The notes under the pieces are model-generated. The model worked only from the letters and a program-made list of their open reading frames with translations. It was not told where the DNA came from and ran no database searches. This document shows positions 53,886 through 64,000 of a stretch of 64,000 bases of DNA, piece after piece. Each line of letters begins with the position of its first letter. Positions within the stretch are counted from its first letter, which is position 1. The position numbers and the translations under genes were made by a program. Source of the stretch: Galeopsis tetrahit (taxonomy: Eukaryota > Streptophyta > Magnoliopsida > Lamiales > Lamiaceae); the NCBI GenBank assembly GCA_963675135.1, contig OY776120.1, positions 14,908,001 to 14,972,000 on the forward strand, given 5' to 3'.

Positions 53886-53922
53886 ATATGTTTGTAAGAA
53901 TTTTATGTTAAATGTTTAACAC

Positions 53923-56900
53923 ATGGAATTGCCGGATCGTCGATGGATGTATGAAACTCCTAGGTTCATTTTAGGAAATGTGAATAGTGAATTTTACAAT
54001 GAACTTGTGTCATTTGTTGAATTTGCAAAGCTCCACCCACATTACATGCATGGGGATTGTATCAAGTGTCCGTGTAATGCCAAAAAATGTCAGAATAAAA
54101 TATTTAAGTCGATTGATGAGGTTTTGGTACATGTTCTGAAGAATGGTTTCACTGTTAATTATTATAACTGGACATTTCACGGCGAAGGACGTTGGCCTTA
54201 TAACTTTGATCAAGTTTTATACTATTACAACAGTTTGGTGGGGAAGAACAGTTTGGGGAGGGAGAACCCAATATGTATCAAACAATGATAATGGAAGCCG
54301 GTTTTTCAAATGTAGAAGAGCAGCCGACGGATGAAGCATTTCGGTTTTATGAAATGCTCAAATTATGCGATCAAGATTTGTATCCAGGTTGTGATTCTCA
54401 CTCTGAACTGTCATTTAATGCCCGACTTATGGCTATCAAGACCGAGAACAAGCTTTCTAACAGGGCATATGAGCAAATGACACAATTATGCAGTGAGATC
54501 TGCCCTCATGAGAATAAGGTGCCTACAACGTATCATCAAAGCAAGCAAATGATGAAAAATATGGGATTGCCGGTCGAGAAGATTGATTGTTGTGTAAACG
54601 GTTGCATGTTATATTGGGGTGATGAAGATAACAATCTGAACATGTGTAAGATGTGTGGTCATCCTCGTTACAAAGAGCCACGTCGGAAGGGGCCCGCTGG
54701 TCAATCGAAGTCGTCGAAGAAGAAAGTGGCACACAAGAAGATGTATTATCTTCCAATCATTCCCCGTTTAATGAGATTGTATCAATCTACTGCCACAGCA
54801 CAACACATGACGTGGCATGCAACAGATTCTTCTTCGACCGAGTCTAGGGAGATGCGACATCCGACGGACTCGGAGGCCTGGAAACACCTTGACAACGTGT
54901 ATCCCAATTTTTCTTCTGAACCGAGGAATGTGAGGCTAGGTTTGTGTACTGATGGTTTTGCACCGTTTGGGAGCTTTGGAAAGCAGTATTCGTTGTGGCC
55001 GGTGATTCTGACTCCGTATAATCTTCCTCCATGGATGTGCTTGAAACCTCAAACAATGTTTCTAACTATATTGGTGCCAGGTCCGTCGAATCCAAAGGAT
55101 AAACTTGACGTTTATCTCCAGCCTCATATAAAAGACTTGATCTTTTTATGGGAAAGTGGTGTCCAAACGTATGATGTGTTCAGAAAACAGAATTTCCCGA
55201 TGCATGCTGCTGTATTGTGGACCATTAGCGACTTTCCTGCATATTCTATGTTGTCTGGGTGGAAAACGGCTGGGTTTCAAGCATGTCCGTATTCTATGGA
55301 TTTTTCTGAAGCTTTCAGTCTTGAGAAGAGTAGGAAAGTTACATGGTTCGATAATCACCGAAAGTTCTTACCTCAAGATCATCCATTTAGAAGGAATAAG
55401 AACAACTTCTTGAAGAACAGAACAGTTACACACAATCGACCGCCCCTTCGAAACGGTATTTTAATTATACAATTATTTGATCTAGTATAATGTTATACGT
55501 ATATGTTTTATTAATTTCTTCTAGTATAATGTTACCGTACAGGACAAACGTTGTTACATGAGATTCAATGGACGGGTTTGAAAAAATCTACCGAGGAAAA
55601 TGCAGCTGAACACAACGGTCGAATCCTAGGTGGATGGAATAGAAAGAGTATTTTTTGGGATTTGCCATACTGGAGTTCACTATTGATCCGACACAATTTG
55701 GACGTGATGCACATTGAGAAGAATGTGTTTGATAATGTGTTCCACACAATGATGAACACAGAAGGCAAGACGAAAGATACTCCAAAGTCCCGGGAAGAGT
55801 TGAACATTTATTGTCGTCGGGAAGAGTTGAAAATGGATCCCAGTACAGGTAGATATCCGAAGGCTTGCTACACACTGGATAAGCCACAGAAACAACAACT
55901 GTGTCGTTAGATTCACGAGTTGAATTTTCCAGACAACTACGTGTCAAACTTGAGTCGATGCGCAGACATAAACATGGGTAAGGTTTCAGGGATGAAGAGT
56001 CACGATTGTCATGTTTTTATGCAGCGCTTGATACCGATTGCGTTCCGAGACGTTGTTCCTCTCAATGTGTGGAGGGCTATCACTGAATTAAGTCTTTTTT
56101 TTAGAGATTTAACATCTTCAACGATCAAGATCGATGATATGATTCGTTTGGAGCAAGACATTCCAGTGATTTTGTGTAAGTTGGAACAAATTTTTCCACC
56201 TAGCTTCTTCAACTACATGGAACACTTACCCGTTCATTTAGCGTATGAAGCCAGAATTTGTGGTCTAGTGCAGTACAGGTGGATGTACCCATTTGAAAGG
56301 TAAACTCTTACATTTTTCATTTTTTATATATACTACATGCATGTTCACTGAATTAAAATATATGTTTTTTATTATAAATCAGATATCTCCACAACTTGAA
56401 ACGCAATGCTAAACAAAAGGCAAATGTGGAAGCATCGATTGTTAATGCATATTTGAATGAAGAGGTTGGCATGTTTTGTTCTTATTATTTTGAAGACCAT
56501 GTCAACACTCGGTTGAGAAGTGAACCACGTAACTACGGTGGTAGAGATACAGACAATATCGGTGAAGAGGTTGATGGAATGCTGTCTATATTCAAGTCTA
56601 AGGGACGACCAATAGGAAAATTCACTGAACGAGAGTGGGAGTCGAACAGAGAGGCAGAAATAGCACAAACGTATGTGTTATTGAATTGTGATGAAGTTCA
56701 GCCTTACATTGAGTAAGTATTTCATATTTTTATCATTACTTCATTTATGTAATTTAATATTAATTGTGATTGGATGTTGTGAATTAGGATGTATACTCAA
56801 GAACTAAGACGAACAGAACAAAACATCTCAGATACAGATATAGATGCTCGTCTTCAACGTGATTTTGCCCGATGGTTCCAACGTTGTGTGAGTACCACTA

Positions 56901-57690
56901 CGTAAATAAATATGATTCATAATTAATGTTAATTATTTGAACTGTATAGGGACGGTCAAACGATTTTGGGAATCGATTCTTAAAGGATCTCAGCAAAGGA
57001 CCACTACGTCGTGTAAAGACTTACAACGGCTATATTGTGAAGGGCTACAGATTTCATACATCTGAGTATGCATCAAGAAAAGCGACTACCAACAGTGGTG
57101 TTTGCGTTAGTAGTGCAAACTACAATGCAGATGCAAGTGACTACTATGGGGTGTTGCACGAAGTCGTTGAAGTAGAATATCCGGGATATCCAACAAAGAC
57201 TGTAGTGTTGTTCAAGTGTCATTGGTTTGATTCAGGCCCTTCAGGAACAAGGATTCATCCGGAGTACAAACTCGTCGATGTTAATCCGAAAAGGAGCTAT
57301 ATCGGGAATGATCCATTTGTATTTGCCCATCAAGTATCTCAAGTATACTACTGCAAGTATCCAGTACGATCACGTAGTAAAATTGAATGGCACGCTGTTT
57401 GCAAAGTAAAGGCAAGATCAATGGTAGAAGTCCCTACAAAGGACAGGAGTGATGAAGATGATTCTCCGTTTCAAACGGAACAAATAGAGGCTAGAACTGA
57501 AGTCTTTTCGGGAGATTTGAATATCCACGTAGACTTGACGGGTGGAAATTCACAATTGATCGAAATTGAAAACGATAATGAAAATGAGGAAGATGATGAA
57601 AATGAAGAGGAAGAGGAGGAGGATGATGAAGAGGAGGAAGATGAGACAAATAATCAAAATGTAGATGAAGAAGATGAAGAAGATGAATAA
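53923..57690 (+). pseudogene. TNPD-like CACTA transposase (Transposase_21), one nonsense codon
   Basis: Begins 'MELPDRRWMYETPRF', the transposase-associated domain, with 'CIKCPCNAKKCQN' and 'YNWTFHGE'. The frame changes near 54200-54230 (a small intron or frameshift) to the long part up to 55455, with 'DCCVNGCMLYWGDE' and 'LCTDGFAPFGSFGKQYSLWPVI' of Transposase_21. Further exons with GT-AG borders: 55543-56299 ('LDVMHIEKNVFDNV', then a DUF4218-like part), 56383-56712, 56788-56887 and 56950-57690 (DUF4216-like part and a long Asp/Glu tail). At 55908-55910 TAG stands where this family normally has Trp, before 'IHELNFPDNYVSNL'. Apart from this the gene appears well preserved. Its product class cuts at CACTA ends. 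Confidence 0.85.
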
Positions 57691-58139
57691 TAAATTATAT
57701 AATGTAAGCTAATTATTTTATTAGATGTACAATTTAAAAATATTTATCATTAAGTTACAACTAAAAATTGTGAAAAAAATTAATTTTTTGAAATTTTTTA
57801 AAATATAATTAGCAAAAAAATGAATATTTTAGTATTTAAAAATATATAAATTATAGATTACAAATTTAATTATTTAATTTATGTGAATGACATTAATTTT
57901 TTGAAATTTTTTAAAAAATAATTAGCAAAAAAATGAAATTATTTACTAAAAAATATTAGTATTTTAGTTAAAATATGAATATTTTAGTATTTTAAAATAT
58001 ATAAATTATAAAAATATAAATTATAGATTTCAAATTTAATTATTTGATATATATGAAAGAAATTAATTTTATGAATTTTAAAAAAAAATGGGCCGAAAAT
58101 GAGTACATATACAATTAATATTACAATTACGAACAAGTA

Positions 58140-58215
58140 ACACACTTGTCCGAGTGGTAGGCGCCCCTCTCTCGGCGTCCACACACCCGGGTTCGATTCC
58201 TAGCAAGGCCAGAAT
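58140..58215 (+). mobile_element. tRNA-related sequence (SINE-head-like) inside the CACTA element
   Basis: A box-like TGTCCGAGTGG at 58147-58157 and a perfect B box GGTTCGATTCC at 58190-58200, 32 bases apart. This layout fits an internal RNA polymerase III promoter of a tRNA (Leu/Ser-like arm) or a tRNA-derived SINE. I cannot fold a full cloverleaf with matching acceptor ends, so a working tRNA gene is unlikely. A GC-rich 'gggtcggggtcgggtcggg' run follows. Confidence 0.45.
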
Positions 58216-58319
58216 AAATGGTGGCCTTAATAACAGATAGCGGGTCGGGGTCGGGGTCGGGTCGGGCCTGGATCGGGTCGGGTCCGATCCGCCCCAGTAA
58301 TTTTTTTTGGGTTACCTTA

Positions 58320-58745
58320 CTACCGACGGATAATTCCGTCGGAACCACCGACGGAATATAATTCCGAATTAAAAAAATATAAAATCGAGTTCCGTCGGCA
58401 GATCCGTCGGAAAGTACCGACGGAATTCCCGACAGAAGCCGACGGATATATTTTTGTAAAAAAAAAATTCTAAAATAAATTTTCGTCGGCAAGTCCGTCG
58501 GTACTACCGACGGACGTCCGACGGAATTGCCGACAGAAATCAGACCCGGTTTCAAAACGGGTCATTCGGCCTACCGACGGAATGAGATCCGTCGGCAGAC
58601 TCGACTGATTTATTCCGTCGGGACTACCGACGGAAAAAAAAATTCCGTCGGTAAACCGGGCCGACGAGCCTAGAACCGACTGAATTATTCCGTCGGTAGT
58701 TCCGTCGGAAACCACGCCTACCGACCACAATTCCGTCGGTAAACC
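58320..58745. promoter_or_regulatory. Right subterminal repeat cluster of the CACTA element
   Basis: Dense CCGACGGAA / TTCCGTCGG motifs in both orientations up to the terminal inverted repeat. They probably bind the TNPA-like protein. Confidence 0.8.
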
Positions 58746-58799
58746 GCGCGTTTTTTATAGTGATCCGGTTATGACCGGGCATGCATAAACATGGTCTTA

Positions 58800-59504
58800 G
58801 CTAGTACAACTTCCACTAGCACCGACACTGCTCTATCGACGTCATATGTCAGGAGCCAATTTAGACCCCAAATCTAGAAATGTTGATTATGAGTGACCAA
58901 AAAACATGTTCCAATGTCTTAAACTCTGACGCTAGCTAAATTTGATGGCGGGAGGAGGGAGTATTACACTATTAGTACAACCTTTATTTCCCACATAAAT
59001 TCTCTATTTTGCTATTTTGAATACCTTGTTTATAATTTTTTTTTTTTATAGGCAAACTGAGAAGTATTACTAATAAGAATTGGGATTTTGGCTGTGAACA
59101 GTAGAACCTATTTTTGCTTGACCAAATTCTGCAAAAAATTGACGCTCACAGAATTCCAGTCTGATTCTACAATTTTGGAGTAGAATGCAGAGTATAGGGC
59201 CACTAATTAGGAGCAGTTTTTCGATTATAGTATACGAAATCGAGAAATAGAGTATACAGGGAGCGTGTTCTTCTTAGATTAATTAGGAGCAAGCTGTAAT
59301 TAAGGAGGAATTCAGAATCAAGGTATGCCTCTCTCCTTTTCTTTTCTAAAGCCACTGTGTGAAATTCTATTACTATATCTGCAATATTCGTTGGTTTTGC
59401 AATTCTCAATGCCCGGATGTTGTTTGTGCGATGGCCTCAATGAAAAACTTTACGCTGCCTTCTCGATCTGGCCCCAATATTTTTTTTTTTAAATAACTCT
59501 TATT
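58800..59504. other. Intergenic DNA right of the Harbinger/CACTA nest
   Basis: No gene is supported. 'ggaggagggagtatta' near 58953 resembles a Stowaway-type terminus, but no partner end was found. A passage near 59330 ('gaatcaaggtatgcctctc') resembles an exon end with a GT donor, without a supported coding frame. Confidence 0.4.
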
Positions 59505-59850
59505 TACATGAACCCTATTAACACCCCACAAAAATTATAGTTAAACAAAAAAATTCAAAAATCAATTAAAGTTAAATAAAATCATAAACAAATTTAATAA
59601 ATTGTTAAAAATAATTTAATTAAAAAAGTAAGAATTTAAATTAATATGAAAATATAAATAAAATCTTTAAAAATACCTAAATCTTCAAAATATTAATAAA
59701 GCTAAATAATTAATTAATATAATTAATTTTGAAGATTTTGTTGATTTTCTACTATTTTTAAATTTTATTTAACCTTATTATCGACATTTTTATAGAAGTT
59801 AGAACACAAATAAAACATTAAAGTTTTAAAGATTTAAACTTTTTTATTTT
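59505..59850 (+). repeat. AT-rich repeat, left copy (related to 63080-63370)
   Basis: It shares with the right copy, in the same orientation, 'aaaaatcaattaaagttaaataaaatcataaac', 'taataaattgt.aaaaataat' and 'aaagctaaa.aattaattaat'. Together with the right copy it brackets the Mutator-like element. Confidence 0.8.
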
Positions 59851-60589
59851 CTTTTATTTTTAAATATATTTTTTTTATAGGGGCCATTCTATTCTAGTGT
59901 CTTTTGGACTTGGCAAAACCCATTAAGTGCTACAAAAGAAAAAAAACTCCTATAGGTGCTATTTGGGGGTCAAGATTACATTCTTGCCCTTATAGAGGAG
60001 GAAAGTAAGATAGATGTCATCTCATATCTTCTTCCCACTCCCTCTCTCTCCACAACTCATCGTCTCCAAAAAAAAAAAAAAAACATTACCTTCTCCCCTC
60101 CATTTTCGAACGCCGGCCGCCTCCAACTCTCCGGTGTAGACGGCCCACCACCATCGTCATGGCCAAGCTGTTCACCGTCGACGCCCCCACCATGGCCGTC
60201 GGCCTTAAACTCCATGGCCGCCCCCCACCTTTGCCGCCACCGCCGCCCAAGCCGTCCACCTGTACCACCGTCGAACACCGCCGCCCACCTGTAAGACGAA
60301 ATGAGTGTGTGTCGTTTTGTTCTCGTTTTTTAGTTGTTGTGATATGTTCTCGATTTTTCCTCCGACGTCGATTCAATTTTGTTACATACCTGTTCTCGTT
60401 TTTTCAGATTTGTTACTTTCAACGCGTTGTCTCCTTTTTCTTCTGTGATTTTCAACGTTGTTAGGTTACCACAAAGGATGTTCGAATCTAAATAATTCCG
60501 ACGAAGACGCCATGGCCGCCGATCTGCAGCACTCCGACGAAGACGAAGATGAAGGGAGCCTTGATCTGTGCGTGGCGAAGGTGAAGAAA

Positions 60590-60705
60590 GTTCGTGGTGG
60601 GGGTCGGTCGGCGACGGAGGACGAAGGTGGGGGTCGCCCGGTCGGCGACGGAGGATGAAGGTGGGGGCCGGCCGATCGGCGACGGAGGATTAATGTGGGA
60701 GCCGA
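60590..60705 (+). repeat. GC-rich tandem repeat, about 42-bp unit, three copies
   Basis: 'gtcggcgacggagga.gaaggtgggg' and variants recur at about 60608, 60641 and 60676, each followed by 'gtcgcccg' or 'ccggccgat'. It creates open frames in several phases, which argues against a real protein. Confidence 0.7.
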
Positions 60706-60769
60706 TCGACGACGACATTCGTGGTGTGGGCGGTGGAGGGCTAGGGTTAGGGTTTTGGCAATTGGGCCT

Positions 60770-62060
60770 GGGCTAGGTTTCCCACCCCTAATGTGCACCC
60801 ACTTTTTCAATCAAAACACCCACTTTTTCTAACCCCTAATGTGCACCTACACTTTCTAATGTTTGAAGAGTCGTGGTGGTGGTGAAGAATGAGTTCTTGG
60901 TAATACATTTTTTTGAATTTTGAAACTGTGTTGTAAGACTCCATTTTTGTTAAGTTGAAAAAAGATAAGGGATGAAATATTGAAGAAAAATTCTTAAAAG
61001 ACGAAGAAGAAGATTGTTCATCTTTTTTTTTCGATTTTAATGATTTGTCCGGTTTGTGCTCTAGTTTCTAGATTTTTGTATTTTCTTTTTTCATGGGACT
61101 CGAAAATGGATGGTTTTTGGTTCTGATTGTGTAATAATTTTGAAGAAGACGTTTTTTACTAGAACTGTTGTTGGTGCAAATATTTTCTCCTTTGATTCAA
61201 ATTATTTCTTCTGTCAAATGCAAATATTTTCTTCCTTGACGCATACATTTTATTTGGTAGGGGTCAAGTCCCTAAATGCAGAAAAATACAGAAATTAATA
61301 TAAAACTAACAAAATCACAAAAAATACAAAAAAAAAATTTGCATCAATGAGAAAATTAATATAAAACCCAAAAATAAATTTGACAAGTCCTTAAATTCAC
61401 AAAAATACAAAAATTAATATAAAACCTAAAAAATCACAAAAAATACGAAAATAAAATTTGCATTTATGAGAAAATAATTTGCATCAACGATCAAAAATTT
61501 TACCCAAAAAATAAATTTGCATCATCGAATAAAAATAAATTTGCATCAACGAAAAATAAATTTGAAAATAAAATTTGCATCTATGAGAAAATAATTTGCA
61601 TCAACGATCAAAAATTTTACCCAAAAAATAAATTTGCATCAACGAATAAAAATAAATTTGCATCAACGAAAAATAAATTTGAATCATCGAACAAGCTTTT
61701 TCATCAACACAACAAAACTTCACAACAACACAACAATTATTTTTAGTAAAAAAAATACAGACCAGCAGGACAAGATCTTTATCTTCTTCGACACAAAAAA
61801 AATTAAAACTCAAAATCTCCATTACAAAAACTTTACAGGACGAAAATCTTCATCTTCCTCAACACAAAAATATTAAAACTCAAAGCCTATATCTTCTTCA
61901 GCACAAAAAATTTAAAACTCAATACCACCATCACAAAAATCTGCACCCTCTTAACCTTCAAAAGACTATACAAAAAAAAAAAGCAATTCAAGTGTTTCAA
62001 GGGGTGTATTGATTACAAGAGTGGGTGCGCATTAGGGGTGGAAAACCCTAGCCCACTAGC
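60770..62060. mobile_element. Inverted-repeat-bounded insert within the Mutator-like element
   Basis: Left 'gggctaggtttcccacccctaatgtgcacccact' (60770-60805) matches, reversed, the right 'agtgggtgcgcattaggggtggaaaaccctagccc' (62019-62053). The match continues into 'tcaatcaaaacaccc' against 'gggtgtattgatta'. The inside is AT-rich. No clear target duplication was found, so it may be a nested non-autonomous transposon or an inner pair of repeats. Confidence 0.5.
61455..61690 (+). repeat. About 116-bp tandem duplication, AT-rich
   Basis: A unit with 'tttgcatytatgagaaaataa', 'tttgcatcaacgatcaaaaattttaccc' and 'gaataaaaataaatttgcatcaacg' occurs twice (from about 61457 and about 61573). Looser copies of 'aatttgcatcaa' precede it from 61335. 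Confidence 0.85.
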
Positions 62061-62097
62061 AGTCCCAAGTGGGGGGTTGGAAACCCTAGCCGCCGCC

Positions 62098-62620
62098 TAA
62101 GAAAATTCCGGCAACGACGATGGAGGTTCGTCGGCCATGGCGAAGGGCACCATCTTCTTCAAGGAGATTGCGACGGTGCCTTCGTCTTCTTCCAGTCTCC
62201 GGCAAAGGGCGGCGACTTCGTCTCCTTCAAGGAGCCACCACGAACAAACCCTTCGTCTTTCACCACGAATCAAATAAAACAATAAAAAAAATTGTTGCAG
62301 AACAAAATCTAAAAATTTATAAACAAAAATCAAAGATTCAAACAAATCATTGTTTCGCCCCTAAAGAATTTCGACGAAACAAAAACCAAAATGATGCTAC
62401 CTTTTGCTGGGAGGCTCGTCGGCGAAACAAAATTCCCAGATCTATTACAAATCTGATCCTTGCTAAGAAAATTCCGGCAACGGCGATGGAGGTTCGTCGG
62501 CCATGGCGAAGGGCACCATCTTCTTCAAGGAGATCGCGACGGGTGCCTTCGTCTTCTTCCAGTCTCCGGAAAAATGCCGGCGACTTCGTCTCCTTCAAGG
62601 AGCCACCACGACGAAGGGAA
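62098..62620 (+). repeat. Direct duplication (about 155-bp unit) in the GC-rich part
   Basis: 'aagaaaattccggcaacg.cgatggaggttcgtcggccatggcgaagg' through 'ggcgacttcgtctccttcaaggagccaccacga' occurs at about 62098-62250 and again at about 62464-62613, with few changes. The spacer is AT-rich. Confidence 0.88.
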
Positions 62621-63079
62621 AATCGATGGGGGAGGCTCGTCGGCGATGGCTCCTGCAAGCTCTTCCACAACGGCGGCAACAGGGGAGCCTCGTCTTCAAG
62701 GGTGGAGATAGGCGGCGGCCATGGTGGGGGTCTTCACCGGTGCTAGGCTAGGGCGGGCCGCTTCGACTTCCTCGTGGCGGTGCTCCGTTACAGATGCCTA
62801 ACTTGATGATAAATCAAAATCTAATCAGATTCTTTGAAGGGGATTTAGGAGAAGAGGAAATGTGTAAGGAGAGAGAAAATTTAATCTTGATGATTGGACC
62901 CGTCTGCAATTGTGTAAGGAGGGTGGGAATGTGTAAGGAGAGAGAAAATTTAAGTAAGGGTAATTTGGGTCTTTCACATTATTTTTGCACTTAAAATAAA
63001 CTTTTCAAAAAAGTAGCACCTACATAGAGTTGGGTGGTGAAAATTGCACCTAAGCAGCAATAAACTCTTTTTTATATTA

Positions 63080-63370
63080 CACGAATCTACTAACACCCCA
63101 TAAATATTACACATACACTCCAAATGTTAAACACAAAAATTTAAAAATCAATTAAAGTTAAATAAAATCATAAACATGTTTAATAAATTGTCAAAAATAA
63201 TATAATTAAAAAAATAAGAATTCAAATTAATATAAAAAATATAAATAAAACCTATAAAAAATACCTAAATATTCAAAATTTTAATGAAGCTAAAAAATTA
63301 ATTAATTTAATTAGTTTTGAAATTTTAGTTGATTTTTTAATATTTTTATTTAATTTAATATTTTTTTCAG
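63080..63370 (+). repeat. AT-rich repeat, right copy (related to 59505-59850)
   Basis: In the same orientation as the left copy and clearly related over about 290 bp. It also forms one arm of an inverted repeat with 63385-63590. Confidence 0.8.
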
Positions 63371-63590
63371 ATTGAATTGGTTTTTTTTATTTATTAAAAA
63401 TCTTAAAAAATAGTAAAAAAATAAACTAAATTTTCAAAACTAATTAAATTAATTAATTGTTTTAGCTTTGTTTAATTTTTGAAGATTTTTAATTTTTTAT
63501 AGGTTTTATTTATATTTTTTATACTATTAATTTGAATTCTTACTTTTTTTTAATTTAATTATTTTTGGAAATTTATTAAATATGAAAGAA
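63165..63590. repeat. Long inverted repeat, about 200-bp arms
   Basis: The left arm (about 63165-63365) and right arm (about 63385-63590) are reverse complements at most positions, for example 'ataagaattcaaattaatat' against 'attaatttgaattcttac'. The loop is about 20-30 bp. A transcript would fold into a long hairpin. Confidence 0.8.
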
Positions 63591-64000
63591 TTGGGATGTG
63601 CATAGTAATATAAAATATTTTTTAAATTTTAGGTGGATGTATTCAATTGAGATTATGTTGGATTTTTTTGGACTTTAAAAAGTTAGTGGATTTAGAAAAT
63701 TCATAGACTCTATGCAGAGTTTGACTGACTTTTTTATTGATTTATATGAATTTTCATAGATTTGATAGGATTCTGAAATACACATATTTTTATTTATTTA
63801 CATGGATTTCCATAAACTATGCCCCTAAAACTATTGATGCAAACGTATATCGAACACACTTATATATAAAAAAAATTATCTAAATTATTTAGAAAAAATA
63901 TCAAAAATATATTAGTTCAAAAAAAAAATTATTATTCATCATTATTATTCTTATCTTCATTTCCATCACGGTTATACCTCTACTCATTTTCCATATAGCA
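63591..64000. other. AT-rich DNA at the right edge
   Basis: No gene is supported. Phrases such as 'aaattcatagactctatgcagagtttgactga' have no partner in the window. Confidence 0.4.

Larger units (their letters stand above)
50203..58762 (+). mobile_element. CACTA (En/Spm) transposon, 8560 bp
   Basis: The ends are CACTACAAAAAACGCG and CGCGCGTTTTTTATAGTG, with the 3-bp duplication ATC (50200-50202 and 58763-58765). Both subterminal regions (50220-50590, and 53410-53620 plus 58320-58740) are packed with the motif CCGACGGAA / TTCCGTCGG in both orientations. Two plus-strand genes resemble TNPA-type (Transposase_24) and TNPD-type (Transposase_21) proteins. The TNPD gene carries one nonsense codon; otherwise the element looks largely complete. 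Confidence 0.95.
49585..58796 (+). mobile_element. PIF/Harbinger deletion derivative, split by the CACTA element
   Basis: The left end GACTATATTTATCGCC and right end GCATAAACATGGTC (reversed GACCATGTTTATGC) are imperfect inverted repeats. TTA flanks both (49582-49584 and 58797-58799). Without the CACTA insertion and its ATC duplication the element is about 650 bp. A short stretch at 49768-49829 reads as the end of a Harbinger-type transposase. It is therefore a shrunken former autonomous element rather than a typical MITE. Confidence 0.65.
59880..63067. mobile_element. Mutator-like non-autonomous element (3188 bp)
   Basis: A 9-bp duplication TTTTTTATA flanks it (59871-59879 and 63068-63076). 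The ends are long, imperfect inverted repeats; both contain 'taggtgctaYtt' (left near 59953, right reversed near 63012). Inside, GC-rich coding-like blocks (60100-60290, 60500-60780, 62090-62770) alternate with AT-rich parts. No transposase is seen. GC-rich blocks inside Mutator ends fit a Pack-MULE that has captured genomic fragments, but I cannot name a source gene. The duplication is low-complexity, so the ends are likely rather than certain. Confidence 0.6.

Noticed and set aside
58140..58215. Functional tRNA gene
   Set aside because: A and B boxes are present but no matching acceptor stem or clear anticodon arm could be folded by eye; kept only as tRNA-related.
58940..58965. Stowaway MITE end (TACTCCCTCC-like)
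   Set aside because: Only one end is visible; no inverted partner with TA duplication was found nearby.
60057..60810. Several overlapping frames on both strands, Pro/Arg/Gly-rich
   Set aside because: Created by GC-rich tandem repeats inside the Mutator-like element; no frame stands out and no family is recognised.

Overview
The window is nuclear DNA of a flowering plant, most likely a eudicot. It is AT-rich between elements, carries plant-type GT-AG introns and plant lineages of Ty1/copia, Ty3/gypsy (Tat), hAT, CACTA, Mutator-like and PIF/Harbinger elements, and holds one plant-type MADS-box coding region. The species cannot be told from the sequence. Almost everything is mobile DNA, much of it nested, and no intact host gene is visible. 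There are no bacterial features.

Layout. 1-2574: the 5' LTR and part of a non-coding LTR element (minus), inserted into the gag of an old Copia element whose remaining coding part runs 2575-6459 (plus), followed by its 3' LTR. 6.7-13.2 kb: AT-rich DNA with a Tourist-type MITE (8693-9133), a solo LTR with ATGAC duplications (9754-11020), and a foldback-like pair of inverted tandem arrays (about 11.2-13.1 kb) that encloses a 599-bp hAT-type MITE. 13223-26072: a Ty3/gypsy Tat-lineage element (minus), with a decayed gag-pol split by a 3.4-kb hAT transposon and a 5' end lost by a deletion running into the 5' LTR. 26.1-29.9 kb: a Mutator-type MITE with a perfect 9-bp duplication and a Mutator-like, GC-cored region. 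29911-41033: a second, nearly complete Tat element (plus) with two 724-bp LTRs, target duplication CGCAT, an uninterrupted 1860-codon gag-pol, a 120-bp tandem array and a spliced gene on the opposite strand. 41546-48391: a type I MADS-box gene (minus) split by a 6.2-kb Copia element, which itself contains a 1258-bp solo LTR. 49585-58796: a Harbinger deletion derivative split by an 8.56-kb CACTA transposon with TNPA-like and TNPD-like genes. 59.5-63.6 kb: a 3.2-kb Mutator-like element with internal duplications, flanked by related AT-rich repeats, one of which forms a long inverted repeat.

How the parts relate. The two Tat copies share one plan: LTR, primer site, gag-protease-RT-RNase H-archaeal-type RNase H-integrase, a 120-bp tandem array, an antisense gene, a purine tract and the LTR. 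In both, the antisense gene splits into three exons at the same places, with first and second exons of identical length (760 and 425 nt). In the second copy the exons join in frame to a 669-residue protein with a domain resembling the 'putative gypsy-type transposon' family. This is the most system-like feature of the window.

The clearest host-gene event is the broken MADS-box gene. The 5-bp duplication GCGCC sits inside the Ser-Gly-Ala-Gln stretch of the MADS domain, and removing the insert and one GCGCC would leave a single open frame. Copies of mobile elements are described here with their breaks; no restored sequence is given.
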